Origin: Pelomonas sp. BJYL3
GTDB lineage: Bacteria > Pseudomonadota > Gammaproteobacteria > Burkholderiales > Burkholderiaceae_C
Direction: 5' to 3'
DNA length: 64,000 nucleotides
Assembly: GCF_027257975.1 (NCBI RefSeq)
Contig: NZ_JANZKX010000003.1
Location: forward strand, 620,001-684,000
A model generated the notes under the pieces. It worked only from the letters and a program-made list of their open reading frames with translations, made no database searches and was not told the origin of the DNA. Positions 8,586 through 18,120 of this stretch are shown here, piece after piece. The first letter of the stretch is position 1. Each line of letters opens with the position of its first letter. The translations under genes and the position numbers were made by a program.

Positions 8586-9986
8586 ATGAAACCCACCGTC
8601 TTCGAACGACTTGCTCCGCCTGACTCCGTCATCAAGGCCTCGCTGGAGGGCAGCGTCAACCGCCCCTTCTGGCTCGACGACGTCGGCGAGCGGCCGAGCT
8701 ACCCCACCCTGCAAGGCGATGAGCAGGCTGATCTGGTCATCGTGGGCGGCGGCTTCCTCGGGCTGTGGACGGCCATCCTCGCCAAGGAGCGGGAGCCCCA
8801 GCGCAGCGTGATCCTGCTCGAGGGGCATTCCTTCGGATGGTCGGCCTCCGGCCGCAACGGCGGCTTCTGCGATCACAGCATCACGCACGGCGAGGAAAAC
8901 GGGCGCACCCGCTGGCCCGAGGAGTTCGACCAGCTGGAAGCCTTGGGTCACCAGAACCTCGACGAGTTCGAGGCGACGCTCAAGCGCTATGGCATCGACT
9001 GCGACTTCGAGCGCACGGGCGTGCTGACCGTCGCCGTAGAGCCCTACCAGGACGAGGCGCTGCGGGGCCCTGACTACCTAAGCGCCGAGCGCATCCGCGC
9101 AGAGGTCGATTCGCCGACTTTCCTGTCCGGCCACTGGCGCCGCAACACCACCGCCATGGTGCATCCCGGCAAGCTGGTGGTCGGGCTGGCCCGCGTGGCG
9201 GGCCAGCTGGGTGTGCGACTGTTTGAGAACTCGCCGGCCAAGGGCCTGCAGGAAGTCGGCAAGGGCATGCGCGTGAGCACCGCCGAAGGCAGCGTCACAG
9301 CAGGACGCGTGGTCCTGGCAACCAACGCCTTCCCCTCGCTGCTGATGCGCTACCGGCTGCACACCATCCCGGTGTATGACTATGTGCTGATGTCCGAGCC
9401 GCTGAGCCCGGCGCAGCTGGCGTCGATCGGCTGGAAGAACCGCCAGGGTATCGGCGACATGGCCAACCAGTTCCACTACTACCGGATCACCCGCAGCAAC
9501 CGGATCCTGTTCGGGGGCTATGACGCGGTCTACTACTTCTGCGGCACGGTGGACCCCAAGTACGACAACCGTCCAGTCTCCTTCGAGAAGCTGGCGAGTC
9601 ACTTCTTCACCACCTTCCCCCAGTTGCAGGGACTGCGCTTCACGCACCGCTGGGGCGGCGCAATCGACACCTCGACGCGCTTCTGCGCGTTCTACACGCT
9701 GGCATTCGGCGGCAAGGTGGCCTATGCCGCCGGCTTCACGGGGCTGGGCGTTGGCGCCACGCGCTTCGCTGCCAATGTGCTGCTGGACAAGGTGGAGGGC
9801 CGCGACACGGAGCGCACCCGACTTCGCATGGTCCGTGAAGTCCCGCTGCCCTTCCCGCCGGAGCCCATCGCCTACCCGACGATTCAGGCTGTTCGCTGGT
9901 CTCTCAACCGAGCGGACCACCGCGACGGCAAACGCAACCTGTTGCTGCGCACGCTGGACGCCTTGGGGCTCGGCTTCGATTCCTGA
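8586..9986 (+). CDS. FAD-dependent amine oxidoreductase (DAO family, PuuB-like)
   Basis: Predicted cytoplasmic flavoenzyme of 466 aa from the DAO superfamily that includes gamma-glutamylputrescine oxidase. The Rossmann motif IVGGGFLG is at 52-59, followed by the family signature GWSASGRNGGF, and a C-terminal AGFTGLGVGATRFAANVLLD segment closes the FAD site. An in-frame TTG 18 nt upstream is possible, but the ATG at 8586 gives the standard N-terminus. It is followed by a cupin gene and an aldehyde dehydrogenase gene, so oxidation of an amine to an aldehyde and on to an acid is the likely sequence. It is a second, divergent PuuB-type enzyme; the substrate is not identifiable. Confidence 0.84.
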   Translation: MKPTVFERLAPPDSVIKASLEGSVNRPFWLDDVGERPSYPTLQGDEQADLVIVGGGFLGLWTAILAKEREPQRSVILLEGHSFGWSASGRNGGFCDHSITHGEENGRTRWPEEFDQLEALGHQNLDEFEATLKRYGIDCDFERTGVLTVAVEPYQDEALRGPDYLSAERIRAEVDSPTFLSGHWRRNTTAMVHPGKLVVGLARVAGQLGVRLFENSPAKGLQEVGKGMRVSTAEGSVTAGRVVLATNAFPSLLMRYRLHTIPVYDYVLMSEPLSPAQLASIGWKNRQGIGDMANQFHYYRITRSNRILFGGYDAVYYFCGTVDPKYDNRPVSFEKLASHFFTTFPQLQGLRFTHRWGGAIDTSTRFCAFYTLAFGGKVAYAAGFTGLGVGATRFAANVLLDKVEGRDTERTRLRMVREVPLPFPPEPIAYPTIQAVRWSLNRADHRDGKRNLLLRTLDALGLGFDS

Positions 9987-10029
9987 TTCAGCCCCATCCC
10001 CCTCATCCCAAACACAGGAGTCACTGAGC

Positions 10030-10383
10030 ATGCGCAGCGAACTTGAACTGCTGGCCAACTGTTGCATCGAAGCAGCGGAGCTGCCCCTGAGCTACCGCAC
10101 CCTGCCGCCCGAGCAGACGCTGGCCGGCACACCCCGCGTGGGGTCCGCCCAGCTCGGGCAAATGGGCAGCCGCACGATCGGCGTGTGGGAGCTCACACCG
10201 AGCATCAGCACGGACATCGAGGTGGACGAGTTCTTCATCGTGCTGTCCGGTCGCGCCACGGTGGCGTTTGCGGACGGCCGTCCGCCGCTGGAACTCAAGC
10301 CCGGTGTACTGGGCCGGCTCGAAGCCGGCACCGCAACGCGCTGGATCGTGACCGAGACCCTGCGCAAGGTCTACATCGCCTGA
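10030..10383 (+). CDS. Cupin-domain protein (DUF861/EutQ-like)
   Basis: Single-domain cupin of 117 aa. The core has VDEFFIVLSGRATVAFADG and LKPGVLGRLEAGTATRWIV, typical of the cupin_3 (DUF861) family. A good GGAG ribosome site lies 9 nt before the ATG. It sits between the FAD oxidase (43 nt upstream) and the aldehyde dehydrogenase (12 nt downstream), so it belongs to that operon. Such cupins recur beside DAO-type oxidases and aldehyde dehydrogenases in polyamine clusters, but their function is not established. The canonical cupin metal-binding histidines are not evident, so a binding or stabilising role is as likely as catalysis. Confidence 0.78.
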   Translation: MRSELELLANCCIEAAELPLSYRTLPPEQTLAGTPRVGSAQLGQMGSRTIGVWELTPSISTDIEVDEFFIVLSGRATVAFADGRPPLELKPGVLGRLEAGTATRWIVTETLRKVYIA

Positions 10384-10395
10384 ACGGAGCGCTTC

Positions 10396-11877
10396 ATGCA
10401 GACTCACCAGAACTACATCAACGGCGCCTGGCAACCAGCCTTGGCGGGGGGCACGCGGGAGGTGATCAATCCCGCCAACGGCCAGGTCCTCGCGCGAGTC
10501 GCGGACAGCCAGGTCGAGGACACGAAGCAGGCCATTGCCGCAGCGCGCGAAGCCTTCTACGGCCACGGCACCTGGCGGCGCATGAGCGGGCCGCGGCGCG
10601 CCGAGCTGCTATTCGCCGTGGCGGACGCCATCAAGGCAAGGGCGGACGAACTCGCCCGGATCGACTGCCTCGACAACGGCAAGCCGCTGCGAGAGGCCCG
10701 CTCGGACGTCGACGATGCGGCCGCCTGCTTCCGCTACTACGCCGGCCTGATCGGCAAGCCCCAGGGCGGCATCTACGAAGTGGGGGACGGCTTCGGCCCC
10801 ATGCATGCCTACTCGTTGCACGAGCCCATCGGCGTGTGCGGCCTCATCACGCCGTGGAACTACCCGCTGCTGATGGCGGCCGGCAAGCTCGCTCCCGCGC
10901 TGGCAGCCGGCAACAGCGTGGTCTTCAAGCCCAGCGAGCTGACACCGCTGTCCGCCATCGCTCTGTTCGAGATCTTCGAGCAGGTGGGCCTGCCGCCTGG
11001 CACGGCCAATCTCGTGCTGGGCACCGGGCCGGCGGCCGGCCAGGAGCTGGCGCAAAGCCACGATGTCGACATGATCACCTTCACGGGCAGCACCCGCACG
11101 GGCCAGACCATCGCCACGGCAGCGGTTGGCAATCTGAAGAAGGTGGGGCTGGAGCTGGGCGGCAAGTCCCCCAACATCGTCTTCGCCGACGCGGACCTCG
11201 AAGGCGCCGTCGAATGGGCCATGATCGGCGTCTTCTTCAACCAGGGGCAGGTCTGCTCGGCCGGCTCACGGCTGCTGGTGGAGCGCCGCATCGCCGATCG
11301 CTTTGTCGCACGACTGGCAGAGAGGGCCAACGCCATGACCATCGGGCCAGGGCTGGAGAACCCGGACCTGGGTGCCCTCGTGTCTCAGGCCCAGCTTGAC
11401 AAGGTGCTGGGCTACATCGAGACCGCCAAGGCCCAAGGGGCACGGTTGGTCTGCGGGGGCAGCCGCTACACGGAAGGCGACTGCGCGAAGGGCTTCTTTG
11501 TGCGCCCGACGATCTTCGACCAGTGCCGGCCCGACATGGACATCGTCCGAGAGGAAGTGTTCGGCCCTGTCGTGACCGTGCAGACCTTCGACTCCGAAGC
11601 CGCGGCCATTGCCATGGCCAACGACACGATTTACGGCCTGGCCGGCGGCGTGTTCACCGCGGACGGCGCACGTGCCTTGCGCGTGATGAAGGAGCTGCGG
11701 GCCGGCATCACCTGGATCAACTGCTACAACCCGACCTTCAACGAGGCCCCCTGGGGCGGCTACAAGATGAGCGGCTACGGCCGTGACCTCGGCATCTACG
11801 GCCTTCAGGAGTATCAGCAGGTCAAGCAGGTGAACATCAATCTGCGCCCAGGCGTCGTCGGCTGGTACGCGCGCTGA
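10396..11877 (+). CDS. NAD(P)-dependent aldehyde dehydrogenase, aminoaldehyde type
   Basis: Oxidises an aldehyde to the acid. The 493-aa length is standard. Catalytic residues are all present: FTGSTRTGQ in the cofactor fold, general-base E253 in LELGGK and nucleophile C287 in GQVCSAGSR. The C-terminus has NCYNPTFNEAPWGGYKMSGYGRD in the betaine/aminobutyraldehyde dehydrogenase style (shown here as NCYNPTFNEA then PWGGYKMSG). It lies 12 nt after the cupin gene and downstream of an amine-oxidising flavoenzyme, so a likely substrate is an amino- or gamma-glutamylaminoaldehyde. It is distinct from the PuuC-type enzyme at 15123-16613. Which of the two handles gamma-glutamyl-gamma-aminobutyraldehyde cannot be told from sequence alone. 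Confidence 0.9.
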   Translation: MQTHQNYINGAWQPALAGGTREVINPANGQVLARVADSQVEDTKQAIAAAREAFYGHGTWRRMSGPRRAELLFAVADAIKARADELARIDCLDNGKPLREARSDVDDAAACFRYYAGLIGKPQGGIYEVGDGFGPMHAYSLHEPIGVCGLITPWNYPLLMAAGKLAPALAAGNSVVFKPSELTPLSAIALFEIFEQVGLPPGTANLVLGTGPAAGQELAQSHDVDMITFTGSTRTGQTIATAAVGNLKKVGLELGGKSPNIVFADADLEGAVEWAMIGVFFNQGQVCSAGSRLLVERRIADRFVARLAERANAMTIGPGLENPDLGALVSQAQLDKVLGYIETAKAQGARLVCGGSRYTEGDCAKGFFVRPTIFDQCRPDMDIVREEVFGPVVTVQTFDSEAAAIAMANDTIYGLAGGVFTADGARALRVMKELRAGITWINCYNPTFNEAPWGGYKMSGYGRDLGIYGLQEYQQVKQVNINLRPGVVGWYAR

Positions 11878-12263
11878 AGCTCCTGTCCCATCCCCTGTAG
11901 CCGCAGCGGCACCTGCCGCAGCTGCCATTGACGCCATCGACATGACGCTCGCCCTCTCGGACCACCGCCGCGGCCTGCGCTCGCGTGCGACGCCGCCAGT
12001 GCCACAGCGTGTGCGAGCCCGCGTGTCGATGCCATCACATACGCGGCAGGCGGCTCGCCCGGGGCTGCGGGTCGGCGTCGACCTGGACTTCTGGTCCCTC
12101 TACCACTGCCGGCATGCGCGCCCTCCGCATGCCGCGCTCGGCGTGTAGGCCGGCACCCAAGCCGCCGGCTCTCTGCCCGGTCTCGTACCCGAGCCCGGGC
12201 TGCCATCCCGTCCGCGGGCGTGCAGCGCGCTGGTGCGCGCTCCGCCGCATTGGAGAGATCCCC
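11878..12263. other. Intergenic region upstream of puuA (386 nt)
   Basis: GC-rich with no supportable gene. A ribosome site (GGAGAG at 12252) immediately precedes puuA. The length suggests that puuA-puuB has its own promoter here rather than reading through from the aldehyde dehydrogenase gene. Confidence 0.4.
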
Positions 12264-13628
12264 ATGACCTTCGCCATCGAGCAGGAAGCGCTCGACTTCC
12301 TGGACCAGAATCCCGACATCCACCTCTTCGAACTTTTCATCCTGGACGCCGCCGGCGTACCGCGCGGCAAGCTGCTCCACCGAGACGAGCTGCTCGCCGT
12401 CTACCGCACCGGGCGCCCGCTGCCCAGCGCCATCATGAACCTCTCGCTCAAGGGCGAGGACACCGAGGGCAGCGGACTCGTGTGGGACGTCGGCGATATC
12501 GACTGCCGTGCCTACCCCCTCCCCGGCAGCCTGGTGCGCCTTCCCTGGCGGCAAATGCCGACCGGCGCCGTGCAGGTACAGATGCATCCCACCGAGGGCT
12601 TGCCCGCCGTCGCGGCGGACCCTCGGCATGTGCTGAAGCGGGTGGTCACGGCGGCACACGCGGATGGCTTCTACCCGGTGATGGCCTGCGAGCTTGAGTT
12701 CTACCTGCTCGATGCGTGCGACGACGCCCAAGGCCGCCCTCGTCCTGCCCTCGATTCAGATGGAGGTCGCCCTCGCCAAACCCAGGTCTACGGGCTGCGA
12801 GAGCTGGAGCAGATCGAGCCCTTCCTGGCGTCGCTGTATGGGGCTTGCCGGGCGCAGGGACTGCCCGCTCGCACCGCCATCTCGGAGTACGCGCCCGGGC
12901 AGGTTGAGATCACGCTCGAACACGGACCGGCGCTGGAGGCGATGGACCAGGCCGTGCGGTACAAGCGCCTCGTCAAGGGTGTCGCCCATGCCCACGGCAT
13001 GCGAGCCTGCTTCATGGCCAAGCCCTTTGCCGACCTGGCGGGATCGGGCATGCACATGCACATCAGCGTGGCGGACCGCAGCGGTCGCAACCTCTTTGCA
13101 GCCGAGGACAAGGCGGGCTCGCCCTTGCTGCGCCAGGCGGTCGGCGGCATGAAGCACTTCCTGCTCGACTCGCTCCTGATGTTCTGCCCGAACGCCAACT
13201 CTTTCCGCCGCTTTCAGGCCCACAGCTATGCGCCGCTCACGCCCTCCTGGGGTGTGGACAACCGGACGGTGAGTCTGCGGGTTCCCGGAGGCCCGCAGGA
13301 GAGCCGTCACGTCGAGCATCGCGTCTGTGGCGCTGATGCCAACCCCTATCTGGCGGCGGCGGCGATCATTGCCGCTGCCCATGACGGCATTCTGCAGCGC
13401 ATGGACCCGGGCCCCGCCGTAGAAGGCAATGGCTATGCACAGACTCATCGCTTGTTGCCGACCGACTGGCTGAGCGCGCTCGACGCGCTGGACGACTCTG
13501 CGTGGGCCCGCGAGCGCTTTGGTGAGGACTTCATGCGCGTCTACCTGGCCATCAAGCGGGAAGAGTACCGTCAGTACATGAGCGAAGTCGGCGAGCAGGA
13601 CTGGCGCTGGTACATGCACCAAGCATGA
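12264..13628 (+). CDS. puuA: Gamma-glutamylpolyamine synthetase (glutamine synthetase family)
   Basis: ATP-dependent ligase of the glutamine synthetase fold that attaches glutamate to putrescine or a related amine, the first step of the gamma-glutamylation route. It is 454 aa from MTFAIEQEALDFLDQNPDIH, with GGAGAG 6 nt ahead; the frame is open upstream but codes nothing family-like. GS motifs seen in order are CELEFYLL, GSGMHMHIS, NRTVSLRVP and EHRVCGADANPYLAAA. The stop overlaps the puuB ATG by 4 nt. The tight coupling to PuuB and the nearby Pot transporter favour a polyamine substrate over ammonia. Confidence 0.91.
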   Translation: MTFAIEQEALDFLDQNPDIHLFELFILDAAGVPRGKLLHRDELLAVYRTGRPLPSAIMNLSLKGEDTEGSGLVWDVGDIDCRAYPLPGSLVRLPWRQMPTGAVQVQMHPTEGLPAVAADPRHVLKRVVTAAHADGFYPVMACELEFYLLDACDDAQGRPRPALDSDGGRPRQTQVYGLRELEQIEPFLASLYGACRAQGLPARTAISEYAPGQVEITLEHGPALEAMDQAVRYKRLVKGVAHAHGMRACFMAKPFADLAGSGMHMHISVADRSGRNLFAAEDKAGSPLLRQAVGGMKHFLLDSLLMFCPNANSFRRFQAHSYAPLTPSWGVDNRTVSLRVPGGPQESRHVEHRVCGADANPYLAAAAIIAAAHDGILQRMDPGPAVEGNGYAQTHRLLPTDWLSALDALDDSAWARERFGEDFMRVYLAIKREEYRQYMSEVGEQDWRWYMHQA

Positions 13629-14983
13629 ACGCGCAGCCCCTCGCCATTCCCAGGACGCCCATGGACACGATCACCAAGCCCCTGCATGCCAGGGCCGCCC
13701 GCGACCGGGCGCCCACGTACTACACCGCTACATTGCAGGAGGAGACCCGCTATCCCACACTGGAAGGCCACGCGACGGTCGACGTGGCCATCATCGGTGG
13801 AGGCTTCACGGGTGTCGCCACCGCAGTGGAACTCGCCGAGCGCGGGCTCACAGTCGCGCTGGTGGAAACACACCGCATCGGCTGGGGCGCCAGCGGCCGC
13901 AATGGCGGCCAAGTCACCGGCAGCCTCTCGGGCGATGCTGCCATGCGCCGGCAGATGCAGCGCCGGCTCGGCCGCGAGGTGGATGACTTCATCTGGCACC
14001 TGCGCTGGCGGGGCCACGACATCATCCGCGCCCGGGTCGCGAGGTACGGCATCTCCTGCGACCTGCGCGACGGCCATCTGCATGCAGCGATGACGCCCGC
14101 GCACATGGCCGATCTGCAGCGTGCCTTCGACGAGGCGCAGCAGCGCGGCATGAGTAGCGACGTGGCCTTGCTGGATGCCGCCGGCGTGCGGGAGCACCTG
14201 GCCAGCGAACGCTACGTCGGCGCGATCCGCAACATGCGCAACCTGCATCTGCATCCGCTGAATCTGTGCATCGGCGAGGCCCGCGCTGCCGCCTCGCTGG
14301 GCGTGCGCATTTTCGAGCACACCGAAGTCCTCGAGATCACGCACGGCCCACGGCCGATGTTGGTCACACGCCATGGCCGGATTCATGCCCGCCAGGTTCT
14401 ACTGGCCGGCGATGTGCACCACCAGCTGGAGCGCCGCAAGCTCGGCGGGATGATCTTCCCAGCGATGGGCGGCATCGTGACGACGGAGCCACTGGGGCCC
14501 CTGGCCCAGACGCTCAATCCGAGAAACTTCGCCGTCTACGACTGCCGCTTCGTGCTGGACTACTACCGGTTCACGCCCGAGGGGCGACTGCTGTTCGGGG
14601 GCGGCGCCAACTACTCGGGACGTGACTCCCGGGACGTCGCCGCTGAGCTGCGCCCGGCCATCGAGCAGACGTTCCCCCAGCTCAAGGGCGTGCGCATCGA
14701 CTTCGAATGGACCTGCGCCATGGGCATCGTCATCAATCGGATCCCGCAACTGGGCAAGCTCTCCGAGAACGTCTGGTACTGCCAGGGCTACTCGGGCCAT
14801 GGCGTCGCCACCAGCCATGTGATGGGGGAAATCATGGCCGAGGCCATCACCGGCACGCTCGGTCGCTTCGACACCTTCGCCTTGTGCCGACATATCTCGG
14901 TGCCCTTCGGTCGCGCCCTGGGTAACCCGCTGCTGGCGGTCGGCATGTGGTACTACCAGATGCGGGAGAAGCTGCGGGGGTGA
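13625..14983 (+). CDS. puuB: Gamma-glutamylputrescine oxidoreductase
   Basis: FAD enzyme that oxidises the gamma-glutamylated amine to the aldehyde. It is 452 aa. The PuuB-type N-terminus APTYYTATLQEETRYPTLEG leads into the Rossmann motif IIGGGFTG, then GWGASGRNGGQVTG, and a C-terminal GYSGHGVATSHVMGEIMAEA segment. It overlaps puuA by 4 nt, so the pair is translationally coupled. It converges on puuC, which comes from the other strand. An internal Met (MDTITKPLHA) could be the true start; the upstream ATG was kept because it coincides with the puuA stop. Confidence 0.92.
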   Translation: MNAQPLAIPRTPMDTITKPLHARAARDRAPTYYTATLQEETRYPTLEGHATVDVAIIGGGFTGVATAVELAERGLTVALVETHRIGWGASGRNGGQVTGSLSGDAAMRRQMQRRLGREVDDFIWHLRWRGHDIIRARVARYGISCDLRDGHLHAAMTPAHMADLQRAFDEAQQRGMSSDVALLDAAGVREHLASERYVGAIRNMRNLHLHPLNLCIGEARAAASLGVRIFEHTEVLEITHGPRPMLVTRHGRIHARQVLLAGDVHHQLERRKLGGMIFPAMGGIVTTEPLGPLAQTLNPRNFAVYDCRFVLDYYRFTPEGRLLFGGGANYSGRDSRDVAAELRPAIEQTFPQLKGVRIDFEWTCAMGIVINRIPQLGKLSENVWYCQGYSGHGVATSHVMGEIMAEAITGTLGRFDTFALCRHISVPFGRALGNPLLAVGMWYYQMREKLRG

Positions 14984-15061
14984 ATCCCGGCCCCTGAACC
15001 AGACCGGCAAGGGATAGCGGCTGATGGGCTTGGCACCTCCTGATGCTGAATCCACCAAGCG

Positions 15062-15088
15062 TCGAGGGGGCCTCAGCGGCCCCCTCGA
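15062..15088. terminator. Bidirectional stem-loop between puuB and puuC
   Basis: Perfect 11-bp stem TCGAGGGGGCC / GGCCCCCTCGA with loop TCAGC, midway between the convergent ends of puuB and puuC. There is no strong T-tract on either side, so efficiency is uncertain, but position and strength fit a shared terminator. Confidence 0.6.
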
Positions 15089-15122
15089 TGCATTGGCTCC
15101 TCCCGCGTGGCAGGCCAGCACT

Positions 15123-16613
15123 TCAATCGAGACTGATCCAGGTGGTTTTCAGCTCGGTGTACTTCTCGAAGGCGTGCAGGCTCTTGTCGCGCCCGTTGCC
15201 ACTTTGCTTGTAGCCGCCGAACGGCACCGTGATGTCGTCCTCGTCGTACTGGTTCACGTGAACCGTCCCGGCACGCAGCGCCCGGGACACCCGGTGGGCC
15301 CGGTTGAGGTCGTGGCTCCAGACGCTCGCCTGCAAGCCGTAGGGCGTGTCATTGGCCAGGGCAATCGCCTCTTCCTCGCTCTGGAATCGAAGGACGCTCA
15401 TCACCGGTCCGAAAATCTCCTCGCGTGCGATCTTCATCGAATTGGTCACCCCGTCGAAGATGGTGGGCTGCACGTAGTAGCCACCGCTGTCCTGGCGTGC
15501 CTGCTCGCCGCCAGTCACACAGCGGGCCCCGGCCTCTCGCCCAGCCGCCAGATAGCCAAGAACGGTCCGCAGCTGCTGCTCATCCACGAGGGCGCCCAGC
15601 TCGGTCTCGGGGTCCAGCGGATCACCCGGCGCGAAACTGCGTGCCTCGGCGGCCAGGAGTTGGACGAAGTCCTCCGCGATGTCCGCCTGCACCAGCACCC
15701 GGGACGGCGCATTGCAGCTCTCCCCCTGGTTGTAGAACATGCTGCCCGCCACCGTGCGCGCCGCGCGCTCGAGGTCCTTGTGGTCATCAAAGACCAGCAC
15801 CGCGGACTTGCCTCCCAGCTCGTTGTAGACGCGCTTGAGATTGCTTTGACCTGCATAGGCGAGCATGAGACGTCCGACACGGGTCGACCCCGTGAAGCCG
15901 ATGGCATCGACATCCATGTGCAAGGCCAACGCTTCGCCCGCCTCGTGGCCGAAACCAGGCACCACGTTGAACACCCCCGGCGGCAAGCCGGCCTCCATGG
16001 CCAGCTCGGCCAGGCGCATGGCCGTCAGCGGGCTCTTCTCACTGGGCTTGAGCACCACGCTGTTGCCCGCGGCCAGTGCGGGACCGAGCTTCCAGGCCGC
16101 CATGACCATCGGGTAGTTCCAGGGCACAACGGCGCCGATCACGCCCATCGGCTCACGGGCGATCAGCGCCAGCGCATCATCGGCCGTCGGTGCGATCTCG
16201 CCGTACACCTTGTCGAGTGCCTCTGCATACCAGGCGATGCAGCTCGCGGTGGCGGCCACGTCCTCCTCGAGGGCGTACTGGATCGGCTTGCCCATGTCGA
16301 GCGTTTCCAGCAGTGCCAGCTCGTCGCGCGCCGCCAGGATCAGTTCAGAGAAGCGGTGCAGGACCTTCTTGCGAGACGCTGGCGGCATGCCTGCCCAGCG
16401 CCGGCCCTCGAAGGCTCGCCGTGCACTCTGAACGGCGGCGTCGATGTCCGCGGCCTGCCCGCGGGCAACAGCCCCCAGCGGCCGACCGTCGATAGGGGAT
16501 TGCCGGTCAAAGGTAAGGCCGTCGATCGCTGCGACACGGCGACCCTCGATGAAGGCGCGCCCGTCCGGGCGCAGTTCGGCCGCCCGTGCGGCCCACAGTT
16601 TGCTTTGGATCAT
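15123..16613 (-). CDS. puuC: Gamma-glutamyl-gamma-aminobutyraldehyde dehydrogenase
   Basis: NAD(P)-dependent aldehyde dehydrogenase of 496 aa, expected to oxidise the gamma-glutamyl aminoaldehyde produced by PuuB. Motifs in order are VVPWNYPMVMAAWKLGPALA, GFTGSTRVG, the general base in NELGGKSA and the nucleophile in GESCNAPSR. The C-terminus has PFGGYKQSGNGRDKSLHAFE, the E. coli PuuC style. It is the last gene of the minus-strand run potFGHI - outer-membrane protein - puuC, 83 nt after the latter, so uptake and oxidation are probably co-transcribed. Confidence 0.9.
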   Translation of the reverse strand: MIQSKLWAARAAELRPDGRAFIEGRRVAAIDGLTFDRQSPIDGRPLGAVARGQAADIDAAVQSARRAFEGRRWAGMPPASRKKVLHRFSELILAARDELALLETLDMGKPIQYALEEDVAATASCIAWYAEALDKVYGEIAPTADDALALIAREPMGVIGAVVPWNYPMVMAAWKLGPALAAGNSVVLKPSEKSPLTAMRLAELAMEAGLPPGVFNVVPGFGHEAGEALALHMDVDAIGFTGSTRVGRLMLAYAGQSNLKRVYNELGGKSAVLVFDDHKDLERAARTVAGSMFYNQGESCNAPSRVLVQADIAEDFVQLLAAEARSFAPGDPLDPETELGALVDEQQLRTVLGYLAAGREAGARCVTGGEQARQDSGGYYVQPTIFDGVTNSMKIAREEIFGPVMSVLRFQSEEEAIALANDTPYGLQASVWSHDLNRAHRVSRALRAGTVHVNQYDEDDITVPFGGYKQSGNGRDKSLHAFEKYTELKTTWISLD

Positions 16614-16696
16614 GTGTTGCCCAGAGGCAGGAGTGGCAGCGCCGGCCCGGCCCCCGAATTCACTCGAGGTTGCCAGGCACCGGCGCCAGGAAGCGG

Positions 16697-18067
16697 CTAG
16701 AAGGCGACTACCAGCGAGGCAATCAGCAAGCTGTTCGTCTTCTTGATGTCACCCGACTTGGCGTCGTTGAACACGGCACGGTCCGCACCGTCCAGGCGGT
16801 ACTCGACCTTGAGCGTCGTGGCCTTGTCGAAGGCGTACTTCAGGCCGGCGGTGATGGCGTAGCGATTGGCGCCGCGCGAGACGTCGTCTCGAACGTCCGG
16901 GCCGATGCCGTTACGGCCGTCATAGCCATAGCTGATCGTGCCGTCGGCATTGACCTTCGAGAGGCCGGTGGTGCCGAACAGCCCCCCGCCATGGCTGTCG
17001 TTCTGGATGTAGTCAGCACGCACCAGCGCTTGCAGGCGCGGCGTGAGCATGTAGCCAAACAAGCCAGAGATGCCCACCCACCGGGAGTCGTGCCAGGTGC
17101 CATCGTCGTCCGGCGTGATCGCTCCCTGGCGCTGACCGCCGATGGCGATTTGGCCCTGCAGCGTGAGATCCCCACGCGTGAAGAAGCCGTCAAGCTCCGT
17201 CAGATAGGCCATGGTGTTGCTGCCCGTATTCAGGTTGGGCTGCTTGCCCAGCAGGCTGGCGAAGCCGAAGCCGACGAACTCGCCCTTGGCGTAGTCGATG
17301 CGGAAGGCCCAGCTCGGCGAGCGCTCGTTGGCCTTGCGAATCGGTGTGTTCGCATTGGCCAGCGCCGAGCGGATCCACCACTTGTCGACCTTCACATCCA
17401 ACCCGATCCCGACAAAGCTGACCGGCGCGGTGAAGTCATACAGCAGGTTGTGGCTGGTCAGGGGATTCAGTGTGGGCTGCTGGTACTCGTAGCCCGACCA
17501 GTCAGGAATCTGACCAGCGATGAGGCGTCGAGCCGGGCTGTCCAAGGCGATGGACACCGAGGCCTCTTGAATGATGCTCTTGCCGTCCATGACCGAGCCT
17601 GCGCCACGATTGGGGCTGAGCGTCAAGCGCCACTGCGTGCCGCTGTCCGTCTCCTTTAGCAGATCGAGAACGGCCGAACCCATGAACGAGGTGTCATAGG
17701 CATAGCCATCCGACTGCTGGTTGAGGAACTGGAAGCCGGCTCGGTTCTGACGCTGGTTGTAGATGAACACCGGCTCGATGTAGCCGGACAGCTTCAGCGC
17801 CTTGTAGCCGTTGGTCTCCTGCGCCGTCTCCAGTGCGTCCGTCTTGACCATCTGCCGGTTCAGCTCCCGCTCCTGAGCGGCCGCCCCTTGTGCGGCCTCC
17901 GCTGCCGCTGCCTTGCGGGCACGGGCCTCCTTTTCGAGCTCCTCCACCCGGGCGCGCAGCGCCTGGATTTCCTTGGACTGATCCTGTCCACCCGGCGTCT
18001 GGGCGGACGCTGCCTCGAAGGACATCAGCAGGGCCACCGACAGCGCGGTCATTCGAATTGTCTTCAT
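16697..18067 (-). CDS. Outer-membrane beta-barrel protein with N-terminal coiled coil (DUF3138-like)
   Basis: A predicted 456-aa outer-membrane protein. Residues 1-22 form a signal peptide (MKTIRMTALSVALLMSFEAA, cleaved after ASA). Residues about 30-80 are a heptad-rich coiled coil (EIQALRARVEELEKEARARK). The rest has alternating polar/aromatic strands and ends in the aromatic LLIASLVVAF typical of barrels. I recall the barrel resembling the DUF3138 family of Burkholderiales, with moderate certainty. A GGAG site precedes the chosen ATG. It lies 53 nt after potI and 83 nt before puuC, inside the polyamine operon, so an outer-membrane channel for polyamines is an attractive inference but unproven. 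Confidence 0.75.
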   Translation of the reverse strand: MKTIRMTALSVALLMSFEAASAQTPGGQDQSKEIQALRARVEELEKEARARKAAAAEAAQGAAAQERELNRQMVKTDALETAQETNGYKALKLSGYIEPVFIYNQRQNRAGFQFLNQQSDGYAYDTSFMGSAVLDLLKETDSGTQWRLTLSPNRGAGSVMDGKSIIQEASVSIALDSPARRLIAGQIPDWSGYEYQQPTLNPLTSHNLLYDFTAPVSFVGIGLDVKVDKWWIRSALANANTPIRKANERSPSWAFRIDYAKGEFVGFGFASLLGKQPNLNTGSNTMAYLTELDGFFTRGDLTLQGQIAIGGQRQGAITPDDDGTWHDSRWVGISGLFGYMLTPRLQALVRADYIQNDSHGGGLFGTTGLSKVNADGTISYGYDGRNGIGPDVRDDVSRGANRYAITAGLKYAFDKATTLKVEYRLDGADRAVFNDAKSGDIKKTNSLLIASLVVAF

Positions 18068-18120
18068 GGGATCTCCGTTAGGGTGCAAGGAATTGCCCCG
18101 GACTAATCGTCTCGGGACGC

